From: JAQGMV01 sp035626595
GTDB lineage: Bacteria > Pseudomonadota > Gammaproteobacteria > Burkholderiales > SG8-41
NCBI GenBank assembly: GCA_035626595.1
Contig: DASPNJ010000152.1
Span: forward strand, 9,259 to 73,258
Direction: 5' to 3'
DNA length: 64,000 nucleotides
The position numbers and the translations under genes are program-made. The notes below the pieces were generated by a model. It saw only the letters and a program-made list of their open reading frames with translations. It ran no database searches and was not told the origin of the DNA. Shown in pieces: positions 1-7,964 of the stretch (within the stretch, counting starts at the first letter, position 1; every line of letters starts with the position of its first letter).

Positions 1-3
1 TGA

Positions 4-1683
4 TCAGCGCATAAAGCCGTAGAGCTCGCGCGCTTTGGCCGCGCTGATCTTGCCGTTCGCGACGTCCTCACCCACACCCGTGCGGCGCTTGGGTTCGCCG
101 TAACCGCCGCCCCCCGGCGTCTCCACGATCACGCGATCGCCGCGATTGAGCACGGTCAGCGCCTTCGACGGGATCACTTCCTCCCGGCCGTCGGCGCGAC
201 GAATCACCGAATGGGCGCTTCCGCCAGCCAACGCGCCGGCCAGCCCCGGCGCGCTGCTGAAGTGGCGCTCGCCGCGATGCGTGAAGGACACGCCATCGGC
301 GAGCACCTCGTACTCGCGGATCACACCCAATCCCCCCCGATACTCACCCGCGCCGCCCGAATCGGGGCGCAGCGCCACGCGGTGCAGCCGCAGCGGTGCG
401 TCCATCTCGAGCGCCTCGGCCGGCAGGTTCATGCAGTTGCTCGCGTCGGTATCGACGACGTCGACGCCGTCGCGATCCCGACCCGCACCGCTGCCGCCGG
501 CGATGAGCTCGCCGACGATGAAACGCTCGCCGCTCTGGCGCAGGCCCGCGAACGCAACGACCAGCAGCGTGCCGGCCGCGGGCGCGCTCACGCGGTCGGG
601 CAGCGCCTGCGCCAGCGCGCTCACCATGCAGGTCGCGATGCGCTTGATCGTGGAGGTCCGCGCGTTCACCGGCGCGGGCTCCTTGGGATTCGCGAGCGAG
701 CCTTCCGGAAGCTTGAGCGTCACGGGCCTGAAGCAGCCGCCGTTGGTGGGGATCGTCGCGTCGGTCAGTACCCGCACCGCGAAGTACGCGGCCGCCTGTG
801 AGCCCGAGGGCACGCAATTGAGCGGGCCCTTCAGTTGCCCGTCGGTGCCGGCGAGATCGAACTCGATGGTGCCGTCGCGCACGGTCACCGCCACTTCGAT
901 CCGCACCGGCTTATCGAGATCGATGCCGTCGTTGTCGAGGTAATCGACATAGCGGTAGGTGCCTTCGGGAATCGCGCGCAGCGCCGCGCGCGTCATCGTC
1001 TCGGAGCGGTCGAGGAGCTCCTCGAACACCGCCATCAGGTACTCGCGGCCGTACTGCTGCGCCAGCTCCTTCAGCCGGCGGCCGCCGACGGTGCACGCCG
1101 CGAGCTGCGCGTTCAGATCGCCCATCAGCGTATCGGGCAGCCGGCTGTTGAGCCTCAACAGCGCGACCAGCGTCTCGTTGTATTCGCCGGCCTCGCGGAA
1201 TTTGAGCGCCGGAATGCGCAGCCCCTCCTGGTAGATCTCCGTCGAGTTGGGCGGCAGCGACCCGGGCGAATAGCCGCCGACGTCGCCATGGTGCGTCATC
1301 GTCGCGGTGAGCGCGATCACCTGTCCGTCGTGAAACACCGGCGTCATGATCGCGATGTCGGGCAGGTGCGTGCCGCCGCAGTACGGGTCGTTCAGGATGA
1401 ACGCATCGCCCTCGCGCATCGTCGCAATGGGGTACTTCGCGATCATCGTCTTCAATGCGGGAATGAGCGTCGCGAGATGGACGGGAATCGCGCACGCCTG
1501 GGCGAGCGTCTCGCCACTCACGGTGAAGAGACTGGCGGAGGTGTCGAGTCCCTCCTTCACGATCGGCGAGAACGAGCTCTTCAGAAGCGTGAGCTCCATC
1601 TCGTTCGCGATGCCTTCGAGCTTGTTGCGGATGACTTCGGTCGTGATCGGATCCACGACCTCGATGCGTGCGAGCGTGTTCAT
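4..1683 (-). CDS. hyuB: Hydantoinase B / 5-oxoprolinase family beta subunit (copy 1)
   Basis: This 559-residue protein belongs to the HyuB family, whose members pair with HyuA to hydrolyse cyclic amides (hydantoins, 5-oxoproline) or carboxylate ketones with ATP. Visible family hallmarks are VDPITTEVIRNKLEGIANEM near the N-terminus, the stretch FILNDPYCGGTHLPDI around residue 95, HHGDVGGYSPGS around 130, and a glycine-rich C-terminus ending in VETPGGGGYG. The ATG at 1683 is chosen because it overlaps the upstream hyuA stop as ATGA; an in-frame start at 1746 lies inside hyuA. The pair is therefore probably translationally coupled. The usual length is about 550-600 residues, so it looks complete. 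The substrate cannot be told from sequence; hydantoin, oxoproline and acetone-carboxylase-like roles are all possible. Confidence 0.9.
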   Translation of the reverse strand: MNTLARIEVVDPITTEVIRNKLEGIANEMELTLLKSSFSPIVKEGLDTSASLFTVSGETLAQACAIPVHLATLIPALKTMIAKYPIATMREGDAFILNDPYCGGTHLPDIAIMTPVFHDGQVIALTATMTHHGDVGGYSPGSLPPNSTEIYQEGLRIPALKFREAGEYNETLVALLRLNSRLPDTLMGDLNAQLAACTVGGRRLKELAQQYGREYLMAVFEELLDRSETMTRAALRAIPEGTYRYVDYLDNDGIDLDKPVRIEVAVTVRDGTIEFDLAGTDGQLKGPLNCVPSGSQAAAYFAVRVLTDATIPTNGGCFRPVTLKLPEGSLANPKEPAPVNARTSTIKRIATCMVSALAQALPDRVSAPAAGTLLVVAFAGLRQSGERFIVGELIAGGSGAGRDRDGVDVVDTDASNCMNLPAEALEMDAPLRLHRVALRPDSGGAGEYRGGLGVIREYEVLADGVSFTHRGERHFSSAPGLAGALAGGSAHSVIRRADGREEVIPSKALTVLNRGDRVIVETPGGGGYGEPKRRTGVGEDVANGKISAAKARELYGFMR

Positions 1684-3749
1684 GTCCGTTCTTCTCCGGG
1701 CGCCGCGAGGATGAGGCTCCCACTGGCGTCGATCTCCGCGGTCCATCCCGGGTCGATCACGGTGGTGGTATCGGCCTGCTCGACGATGGCAGGACCGCTG
1801 AAGCGTGTGCCGGACGCGATGCGTCCGCGCTCGTACACGCGAGCCTCCACGAAACCGGCGGAACCCGCCGTCAGGATGCGCCGCGTGCCTTTGGCCGACG
1901 TCCCCGGTTCATGCTCGTGCGCAAGCGCCGCCGCGGTGCTCCCCGCCGGCGCCTGGTGCACGGCACGCAGGTTCACGAATTTGATCGGACCCGGCGCCGC
2001 GTGGCCGTAAATGCGATCGTGCGCGTCGTAGAACTCGCGTGTGAGCCGCGCGAGTGTGTCGCCGGCGAGATCGACCGTGACCTCGATGTGGTACGACTGC
2101 CCGATGTAGCAGACGTCCGCGAGGTAGTGGCGGACGACGGACTGCGGCGCGACGCGCTCGCCGGACATCAATGCTTCACAGCGACGATCGAGGTCGGCGT
2201 AGGCAGTCGCGAGCGCCTCCCGCGACACGTCGGTGACCGGCGCATTGAACGCGACCGCCGCTTCGTGCTCGACCGGTGCCGCAAGCAGTCCCGCCGCCGA
2301 GAGCACACCGGGATGCAGCGGCACGATCACGCGTTTGATGCCGAGCTCGCTCGCCAGCGCGGTGGCGTGCACCGGTCCCCCGCCGCCAAGAGGCACGAGG
2401 CTGAAGCGCCGCGGGTCGATGCCGCGCTTCACCGAAACGAACCGGATGCCCTCGGCCATCGTGGCGTTGATCACGCGGTGGATTCCGAGCGCCGCCTGCT
2501 CCACCGACATGCCGAGCGGTTTCGCGACCTGCCGCTCGATCGCCTGCCATGCAAGCTCGGGCTGGAGCTTCATCGTCCCGCCGGCGAAATAGTCGGGATC
2601 GATATAGCCCAGCACGAGCGATGCATCGGTGACGGTGGCATGCGTACCGCCGCGGCCGTAGCAGGCCGGGCCGGGCTCGGAGCCCGCGGAATGCGGGCCC
2701 ACACGCAGCGACCGCGCGCCGTCGAGCCACGCAATGCTCCCGCCGCCGGCGCCGATCGCGTTGACGTCCACCATCGGCACGCGCACCGCATAGCCGTCGA
2801 GCATGCCTTCCGATGCGATGAGCGGTCGTCCAGCCTGAATGAGCGCGATGTCGGCGCTGGTGCCGCCGATGTCGATCGTGATGACATCCGCCGCGCCCGC
2901 CGCCTCGCCCGCTACACGCCCGCCGATCACGCCGGCCGCGGGCCCCGAGAGGAAGAGCCGCACGGGGCTGCGCCGGGCGATGCGCGAAGACGCGACGCCG
3001 CCGCGCGACTGCATGATCTGGAGCGGTGCGCCCACGCCCTGTGCCGCGAGATCGCGCTCCATGCTCTCGAGATAACGGTCGATCACCGGCTTTAGATACG
3101 CATCGAACGCCGTGATGCACGTGCGCTCGTACTCGCGGAACGCGGGGTCCACCTCGGACGAGATCGACACCATCAGCTCCGGATGCATCTCGCGCACGAT
3201 CTCCGCCGCGCGCCGCTCGTGCGCCGGATTGAGGAACGAAAACAGGAACGAGATGGCGATCGCCTGCACGCCCTGCGCGGCGAGCTCGGTCACTTCGCGC
3301 CGGAGTGCGTCTTCGTCGAGCGGCACGAGGATCTCGCCGGTCGCGGCGACACGCTCGGGCACTTCGCGCCGCAGCGCGCCGGGGGCGAGGAACGCCGGCG
3401 TCTCCGGCCGGAGCATGACGCTGTAGACGCTGCGCCGGCTCTGGCGGCCAATCTCCAGCACGTCTTTGAAGCCTTGCGTCGTGATGAGCCCGATCTTCGC
3501 GCCCTTGCGCTCCAGGACCGCGTTCGTCGCCACCGTCGTGCCGTGCACGAAACGCGCGACATCCTCGGCCGCGATGCCCCACTCGCTCGCCATGTGCTCG
3601 ACGGCGCGCAGCACGCCAGCGCTGGGATTTGCACGCGTCGTCGGGATCTTCACGAGCCTGAGCTCGCCCCGCGCGCCGCGGCAGACGACATCGGTAAAGG
3701 TGCCGCCGATGTCGACGCCGACTTCGTACGCGATGCGCTGCGAATTCAC
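1680..3749 (-). CDS. hyuA: N-methylhydantoinase A / 5-oxoprolinase family alpha subunit (copy 1)
   Basis: This 689-residue protein is the ATP-binding partner of the downstream HyuB-type subunit. The N-terminus carries the sugar-kinase-like nucleotide motif VGVDIGGTFTDVV (residues about 11-23), then FVHGTTVATNAVLERKGAK and GFKDVLEIGRQSR. A second DIGGTSADIAL motif near residue 295 and GAGGGSIAW near 330 are the hallmark hydantoinase_A domain motifs. The start is a GTG at 3749; I see no ATG in frame close by. The gene opens a two-gene operon, ends in an ATGA overlap with hyuB, and is divergent from the oxidoreductase gene at 3914. A palindrome in the shared intergenic space could serve as an operator. 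The complex is cytoplasmic. The substrate is unknown. Confidence 0.9.
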   Translation of the reverse strand: MNSQRIAYEVGVDIGGTFTDVVCRGARGELRLVKIPTTRANPSAGVLRAVEHMASEWGIAAEDVARFVHGTTVATNAVLERKGAKIGLITTQGFKDVLEIGRQSRRSVYSVMLRPETPAFLAPGALRREVPERVAATGEILVPLDEDALRREVTELAAQGVQAIAISFLFSFLNPAHERRAAEIVREMHPELMVSISSEVDPAFREYERTCITAFDAYLKPVIDRYLESMERDLAAQGVGAPLQIMQSRGGVASSRIARRSPVRLFLSGPAAGVIGGRVAGEAAGAADVITIDIGGTSADIALIQAGRPLIASEGMLDGYAVRVPMVDVNAIGAGGGSIAWLDGARSLRVGPHSAGSEPGPACYGRGGTHATVTDASLVLGYIDPDYFAGGTMKLQPELAWQAIERQVAKPLGMSVEQAALGIHRVINATMAEGIRFVSVKRGIDPRRFSLVPLGGGGPVHATALASELGIKRVIVPLHPGVLSAAGLLAAPVEHEAAVAFNAPVTDVSREALATAYADLDRRCEALMSGERVAPQSVVRHYLADVCYIGQSYHIEVTVDLAGDTLARLTREFYDAHDRIYGHAAPGPIKFVNLRAVHQAPAGSTAAALAHEHEPGTSAKGTRRILTAGSAGFVEARVYERGRIASGTRFSGPAIVEQADTTTVIDPGWTAEIDASGSLILAAPGEERT

Positions 3750-3789
3750 TTCGTTCTGCTCGGGATTTTTTGCGTTGGATGACGCGCGG

Positions 3790-3802
3790 CAAGTATAACT
3801 TG
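3790..3802. promoter_or_regulatory. Palindrome in divergent intergenic region, possible GntR/FadR-type operator
   Basis: The sequence CAAGT-ATA-ACTTG is a perfect inverted repeat with 5-base arms around a 3-base centre. Its GT-N3-AC core resembles operators of FadR-subfamily GntR regulators. It lies in the 164-bp space between hyuA and the divergent oxidoreductase gene, so a regulator bound here could control both. No GntR gene is present in the window, so the regulator is inferred only. Confidence 0.3.
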
Positions 3803-3913
3803 TGCGTGTCGCATACCGCGGGTACAGTCACCTCACTTCGCAGCACAGTCGATCACCTTCCGACGCCTCCGCGCACATCACGACGAGGCGCGCATCCAGA
3901 GAAAGCACTCAGC

Positions 3914-5140
3914 ATGATCAACGCAGCCATCGTCGGCCTCGGCAGGTGGGGTCAGAACCTCGTGAACAGCGTCCAGGGCAAAAGCGAGAAAATCCGATTC
4001 GTCGCCGGCGTGCTTCGGCGCCCCGAGAACGCGCGCGAGTACGCGGAGCGCCAGGGCCTCACGCTGCACAGCGACTATTCGAAGGTGCTGCGGGACCCGG
4101 CGATCGATGCGATCGTGCTGGCGACGCCGCACACGGCCCACGCCGCGCAGATCATGGCCGCGGTCGAGGCCGGCAAGCCGGTATTCACCGAGAAACCGTT
4201 CACGCTCACCTCCGAGAGCGCTCTGCGTGCCCTCAAGGCCGCCGCGCGCAGGAACGTGACAGTCGGTGTCGGCTTCAACTGGCGGTTTCAGCCCGCGCTC
4301 CAGGAGATGCGGCGCATGCTCGGCGACGGCCGTCTGGGCGAGCTGCTGCACATCGAAGGCAATTTCTGCGGCCCCAGCGTCTACCGCTTCCCGAAAGCGC
4401 ACTGGCGGCAGCAGCGCGACGAAGGTCCGGCCGGCGGCATGACCGGCCGCGGCGTGCACGTCGTGGACGCGATGCTGTATCTCGCAGGGCATATCGACAC
4501 GGTGCACGCGCAGAGCTATCGCATCGCGCTCGATTACGGCATCGACGACACGACTTCGATGCTGTTCCGCTTCCGCAGCGGCGCGACCGGATACTTGAGC
4601 ACGATCATCGCGACGGCCGAGACCTGGCGCATGCAGGTGTTCGGCTCGAAAGGCTGGGCTGAAGTCGGCGACGTCGAGCACCTCACGACATGGCAGATGA
4701 AAGTCTGTTACGTCGATCCCACGAACTTACACAACCATCAGCGGCCGCAGATCGTCACGTTTGCGCAGACGAGCACCGAGCGCGCCGAGCTCGAGAACTT
4801 CGCCGACGCGGTGCGCGAGAAGCGTCCCCTCGCGATCGCCGGCGGTGACGAGGAGCACGGCGTCACGGTGCTGGAGGCGATTCTCGAATCCGCGGCGAGC
4901 GGACGCACCGTGACCGTCGCCGCCGCCGCGCCGGCGCAAAAAAAACGCGCAGTGGCGAAAACGGCCACGAAACGCGCCGCCGCGAAAGCGAAACGCGCCG
5001 TGAAAACCGTCGGCAAAGCGCTGCGCCAGGCGCTCAAGAAAGCAACGCGCGGCGCGGCGGGAAAGCGCAAGGCGCGCCAGCCCGCCAGGAAAAAGACCAC
5101 GCGCCAGCCGGCGAAGAAAACCACCGCGCGCAAGAAGTAG
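3914..5140 (+). CDS. Gfo/Idh/MocA-family oxidoreductase with lysine/alanine-rich histone-H1-like tail
   Basis: This 408-residue protein begins with a Rossmann motif AAIVGLGRWGQNLVNS and continues with the Gfo/Idh/MocA features ATPHTAHAAQIMAAVEAGK and the EKP motif (VFTEKPFTL). Such enzymes are NAD(P)-dependent dehydrogenases of sugars, inositols or related alcohols. The start at 3914 places the nucleotide fold at residue 2; an in-frame ATG at 3770 would add about 48 unlikely residues. From about residue 342 the protein changes into a basic tail of Lys, Ala, Arg and Thr with PAKK/ARKK motifs, like bacterial histone-H1-like proteins. That tail is not usual in the family. The switch occurs at a run of eight A at 4938-4945. 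The SRAP gene follows 7 bp downstream, which may suggest a DNA-associated role. Confidence 0.85.
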   Translation: MINAAIVGLGRWGQNLVNSVQGKSEKIRFVAGVLRRPENAREYAERQGLTLHSDYSKVLRDPAIDAIVLATPHTAHAAQIMAAVEAGKPVFTEKPFTLTSESALRALKAAARRNVTVGVGFNWRFQPALQEMRRMLGDGRLGELLHIEGNFCGPSVYRFPKAHWRQQRDEGPAGGMTGRGVHVVDAMLYLAGHIDTVHAQSYRIALDYGIDDTTSMLFRFRSGATGYLSTIIATAETWRMQVFGSKGWAEVGDVEHLTTWQMKVCYVDPTNLHNHQRPQIVTFAQTSTERAELENFADAVREKRPLAIAGGDEEHGVTVLEAILESAASGRTVTVAAAAPAQKKRAVAKTATKRAAAKAKRAVKTVGKALRQALKKATRGAAGKRKARQPARKKTTRQPAKKTTARKK

Positions 5141-5147
5141 CGCTCCG

Positions 5148-5807
5148 ATGTGCGGTCGTTACGCGCTGTACGGTCCCCGTTCGCGCTCGCGGGCCGAGGC
5201 CGAGTACTTCGCGAACCTGCATGAATTCCCCGGAAGCTGGAACGTTGCGCCGGGCTCCGTGCTGCCGATCACGCGCCTCACCCGCGACGGCACGATCGAG
5301 CAGACGACGGCGCGCTGGGGCCTCGTGCCGTATTGGGCCAAAGACGAAAAGACGGGCTACAAGTGCATCAACGCGCGCGCCGAGACGGTCACGACCACCG
5401 CATCCTTCAAGGAGCCTTACCGGAACAGGCGCCGGTGCCTGGTGCCGGCATGCGGCTTTTACGAGTGGCAGAAGCACGCCGCCGGCAAGACGCCCTACTA
5501 CATCACCAGCAGCGACGGCTCGCTCCTCGCGTTCGCAGGCCTGTGGGATAGCTGGCGCAAGCCCGACGGCGAGCGGCTCGTCACGTTCGCGATCATCACG
5601 ACGCAGGCCAACGACATGGTGCGGCGCCTGCACGACCGCATGCCGGTGATCCTCGAGCCGGATGACTACCGCACGTGGCTGGAAGCCGACGATCCGCGCG
5701 ATCTGCTGCGGCCGGCGCCGCTGGAGATGCTCGTGTGCTATCCGGTCAGCGAGCGGGTGAACACGCCGAAGAACGACGCGCCGGATCTGATCGCGCCTGC
5801 GCGTTGA
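5148..5807 (+). CDS. SRAP-domain protein (HMCES/YedK family)
   Basis: This 219-residue protein has the full SRAP signature. The catalytic cysteine is residue 2 (MCGRYALYG), followed by SWNVAPGSVLPI, RWGLVPYWAKDE, CINARAETV, RRCLVPACGFYEW with the conserved Glu, and RLHDRMPVIL with the conserved His. Family members form a covalent bond with abasic sites in single-stranded DNA and shield them during replication; in bacteria they often sit in SOS or DNA-repair contexts. Length matches the family (about 220). The gene is only 7 bp behind the oxidoreductase with the basic tail, so the two are probably co-transcribed. No LexA box was recognised upstream. Confidence 0.95.
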   Translation: MCGRYALYGPRSRSRAEAEYFANLHEFPGSWNVAPGSVLPITRLTRDGTIEQTTARWGLVPYWAKDEKTGYKCINARAETVTTTASFKEPYRNRRRCLVPACGFYEWQKHAAGKTPYYITSSDGSLLAFAGLWDSWRKPDGERLVTFAIITTQANDMVRRLHDRMPVILEPDDYRTWLEADDPRDLLRPAPLEMLVCYPVSERVNTPKNDAPDLIAPAR

Positions 5808-5855
5808 CGTTGCTCGCGCGGTCGAAGGACCGGCCGCTTGATGTAGCGACGTATC

Positions 5856-5938
5856 GTGCGCTGGTAGCGCACCGGCCGGTGGGCCATCGCCCCGCCCGAC
5901 GTAGCGCACCGCGCGGTGCGCCCTCGGCGCACCCTACG
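5856..5938. repeat. Dispersed GTGCGCC...GGCGCACCCTACG repeat (copy A)
   Basis: The space after the SRAP gene holds short palindromic units: GTGCGCTGGTAGCGCAC at 5856-5872 and GGTGCGCC-CTC-GGCGCACCCTACG at 5915-5938. Closely similar sequences occur at 11339-11390, 32191-32216, 33338-33352 and 36091-36118, always between genes. It is a dispersed palindromic intergenic repeat that could fold as a hairpin between the convergent genes. Confidence 0.7.
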
Positions 5939-5950
5939 GTCGAACGACGC

Positions 5951-6952
5951 TCAGGCTGCGCGACGTTCCGTCTTCGATCGTCCCGCCTGCGCTTTCGCGA
6001 TGAGCCCCGTCGCCTGCAGGTCGGCGCGCAGCTTCGCCTTCTCCTCTTCCGGCAGCTCGGTGCTCGGCGCGCGGACCGGCCCGCCTTTCATGCCGATCAG
6101 CTCCATCCAGTATTTCTGCTCGGCGGCCGGCGTGCGTCCCGCGCGGCCATAACCGGGAATCCATTTCGCGAGCACGCCGCGCAGCGGATTCAAGCTGCGC
6201 GAGATCTCGACCGCCTTGTTGTGATCGCCCGCGCGCGCGGCAGCCGCATACTCGTTCACCGGCAGGTAGCCGGGAACCTGATAGAGGTGCGGGCAATAAT
6301 TCAGGAGCCAGGTGTCGCCCATGACGCCGATGTTGTAGACGAACGGCGCCTCGTCCGCGACGCTGATCTCGAGCTCCTTGCCGATTGCCTCGCGCAGCGC
6401 GATCGTCTGCGTGATCTTCGATACGCCCTGCTTGAACGCGCAGATGTTCGGGATCTTCGCCAGCCGCTTCGCGAGATTCACGCCGATCGGATAGGTTGCT
6501 TCGGTATTGAAGAGCACCACGCCAATGTCGATCTTCTCGCAGACGTAGCGATAGAACTCGTAGACCGCGTCGTCGCCGTTCGCGGCGACGTACGGCGTCA
6601 GGACGATCACGAAGTCGATGCCGACGTCCTGCGCGTGGCGGGAAAGCTCGATCACCTCGTTCGCGTTCTGATGATGGCAGCCCGCGATCAGCGGAACGCG
6701 CCCTTTCGCGACCTCCACGTTGATCTCGTGCACCCGCATGCGCTCCTCGTTCGTGAGCGCCCAGAATTCACCCACGTTACCGAGGCAGTAATGGCCTTCG
6801 AGCTTCAACTCGAAGATGCAGTACTCGAGGTTCCATGCGATTGCCGCCTCGTCGAGCCGGATGTCGTCGGTGAAGTTCGTCGGCAGCGCCGTCCATACCC
6901 CGTGCAGCATCTCGCGGGCGGCTTCCTTCGCTTCGTGCTTGCGGTATTTCAT
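5951..6952 (-). CDS. Dihydrodipicolinate synthase / N-acetylneuraminate lyase family protein
   Basis: This 333-residue protein is a TIM-barrel class I aldolase of the DapA/NanA type. Evidence is GVWTALPTNFTDDIRLDE at the N-terminus, GNVGEFWALTNEER around residue 60, PLIAGCHHQNANEVIELSRHAQ, and the Schiff-base lysine region ICAFKQG near residue 175. These enzymes make or cleave pyruvate-containing products such as 2-keto-3-deoxy acids. It is somewhat longer than typical DapA (about 290), with a charged C-terminal extension. A very strong Shine-Dalgarno (GGAGGAGG) precedes the ATG. It is the last gene of an operon after a D-2-hydroxyacid dehydrogenase (20-bp gap) and an MmgE/PrpD protein, which points to small-acid catabolism rather than lysine synthesis. 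Confidence 0.85.
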   Translation of the reverse strand: MKYRKHEAKEAAREMLHGVWTALPTNFTDDIRLDEAAIAWNLEYCIFELKLEGHYCLGNVGEFWALTNEERMRVHEINVEVAKGRVPLIAGCHHQNANEVIELSRHAQDVGIDFVIVLTPYVAANGDDAVYEFYRYVCEKIDIGVVLFNTEATYPIGVNLAKRLAKIPNICAFKQGVSKITQTIALREAIGKELEISVADEAPFVYNIGVMGDTWLLNYCPHLYQVPGYLPVNEYAAAARAGDHNKAVEISRSLNPLRGVLAKWIPGYGRAGRTPAAEQKYWMELIGMKGGPVRAPSTELPEEEKAKLRADLQATGLIAKAQAGRSKTERRAA

Positions 6953-6972
6953 GCGGCCTCCTCCAGGGATAT

Positions 6973-7914
6973 TCAGATTTCCAGCGGGTGCGGTACCGGC
7001 TGCCGCGCGAAATGCGCCCGCAGGTTCGCCATGAGCTTGCGTCCGCGCTCCTCGCGCACTTCCCGCGTGGCCGAGCCGATGTGCGGGAGCAGCACGACGT
7101 TCTCCATCGCAATCAACGCATCCGGCACGCGCGGCTCGTTCCAGTACACGTCGAGCGCCGCGCCGGCGATGCGTTTTGCTTTCAGCGCGGCGATGAGCGC
7201 GGCCTCGTCAACGATGGGTCCGCGCGCAACGTTCACGAGAAAGCCGTCGGGACCGAGCGCGTCGAGTACCTGTGTATCGATCAGATTCCGCGACTGCGGC
7301 GTCTCGGGGCAACTGACCACCAGGCAATCGGCCGCACGCGCGAGGCTCTGCACGTCCGCGAAGTAGCGGTACTCGACGTCGGGCTTCGCACGCGGACCGT
7401 GATAGGAGATCGTCATGCCGAACGCCTCGAGCCGCGCGGCGGTCTCGCGGCCGATCCGGCCCAGGCCGACGATGCCGCACGTCTTCCCCACGAGCGTCGT
7501 TCCGGCCGCGGGCGCGCGCTGGAGCCACTGTCCGGAGCGCACGAACCGATCGCTCTCGCAGATCCGCCGCATGAGCGTGATGGCCATACCGGCGGCAAGC
7601 TCGCCGACGGTAGCCGTGATGTCGTCGGGCGTGCTGGCAACGGTGATGCCCCGCCGCGCGACCGCATCGCGGTCGATGGTCCCGCGCGGGTTGCCAAAGC
7701 ACGCGATCAGCTCGAGCTGCGGCAACTGATCGATCACCGTCGCACGTAAGCCGCGTAGCGCCGTCGTGATTACCGCGCGCACCTCGCCGCACTGCTCGCC
7801 AAGGTAGCGCTCCGCATGCTTCGCCTCCCACAGCTTGCTCACTGTGTACTCCCGTTCGAGCTGCGCGAGCACCGGCGCGTAGATGGGCGCCATGACGAGG
7901 ATTTCAGGCTTCAT
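6973..7914 (-). CDS. D-isomer-specific 2-hydroxyacid dehydrogenase
   Basis: This 313-residue protein is an NAD(P)-dependent reductase of 2-keto acids (glyoxylate/hydroxypyruvate type). It has the nucleotide motif GKTCGIVGLGRIGRETAARL near residue 145, the PET/NLID segment, FLVNVARGPIVDE with the catalytic Arg, the conserved Glu region DVYWNEPRVP, and the catalytic His in LLPHIGSATREVR. The start at 7914 (MKPEILVMAP) is preferred over 7959 because the extra residues are a low-complexity Arg/Pro stretch. It is the middle gene of the MmgE/PrpD - dehydrogenase - lyase operon and probably feeds or drains the keto acid handled by the lyase. The exact substrate is unknown. Confidence 0.9.
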   Translation of the reverse strand: MKPEILVMAPIYAPVLAQLEREYTVSKLWEAKHAERYLGEQCGEVRAVITTALRGLRATVIDQLPQLELIACFGNPRGTIDRDAVARRGITVASTPDDITATVGELAAGMAITLMRRICESDRFVRSGQWLQRAPAAGTTLVGKTCGIVGLGRIGRETAARLEAFGMTISYHGPRAKPDVEYRYFADVQSLARAADCLVVSCPETPQSRNLIDTQVLDALGPDGFLVNVARGPIVDEAALIAALKAKRIAGAALDVYWNEPRVPDALIAMENVVLLPHIGSATREVREERGRKLMANLRAHFARQPVPHPLEI

Positions 7915-7964
7915 CGCTATTCGTGCACTGGGTCCCGGCCTGCCGGGACGACGATGCAATCGGC

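Noticed and set aside
5675..7366. 563-codon open frame on the plus strand
   Set aside because: It crosses the end of the SRAP gene and is antisense to the lyase and dehydrogenase genes. Composition is typical of GC-rich antisense frames.
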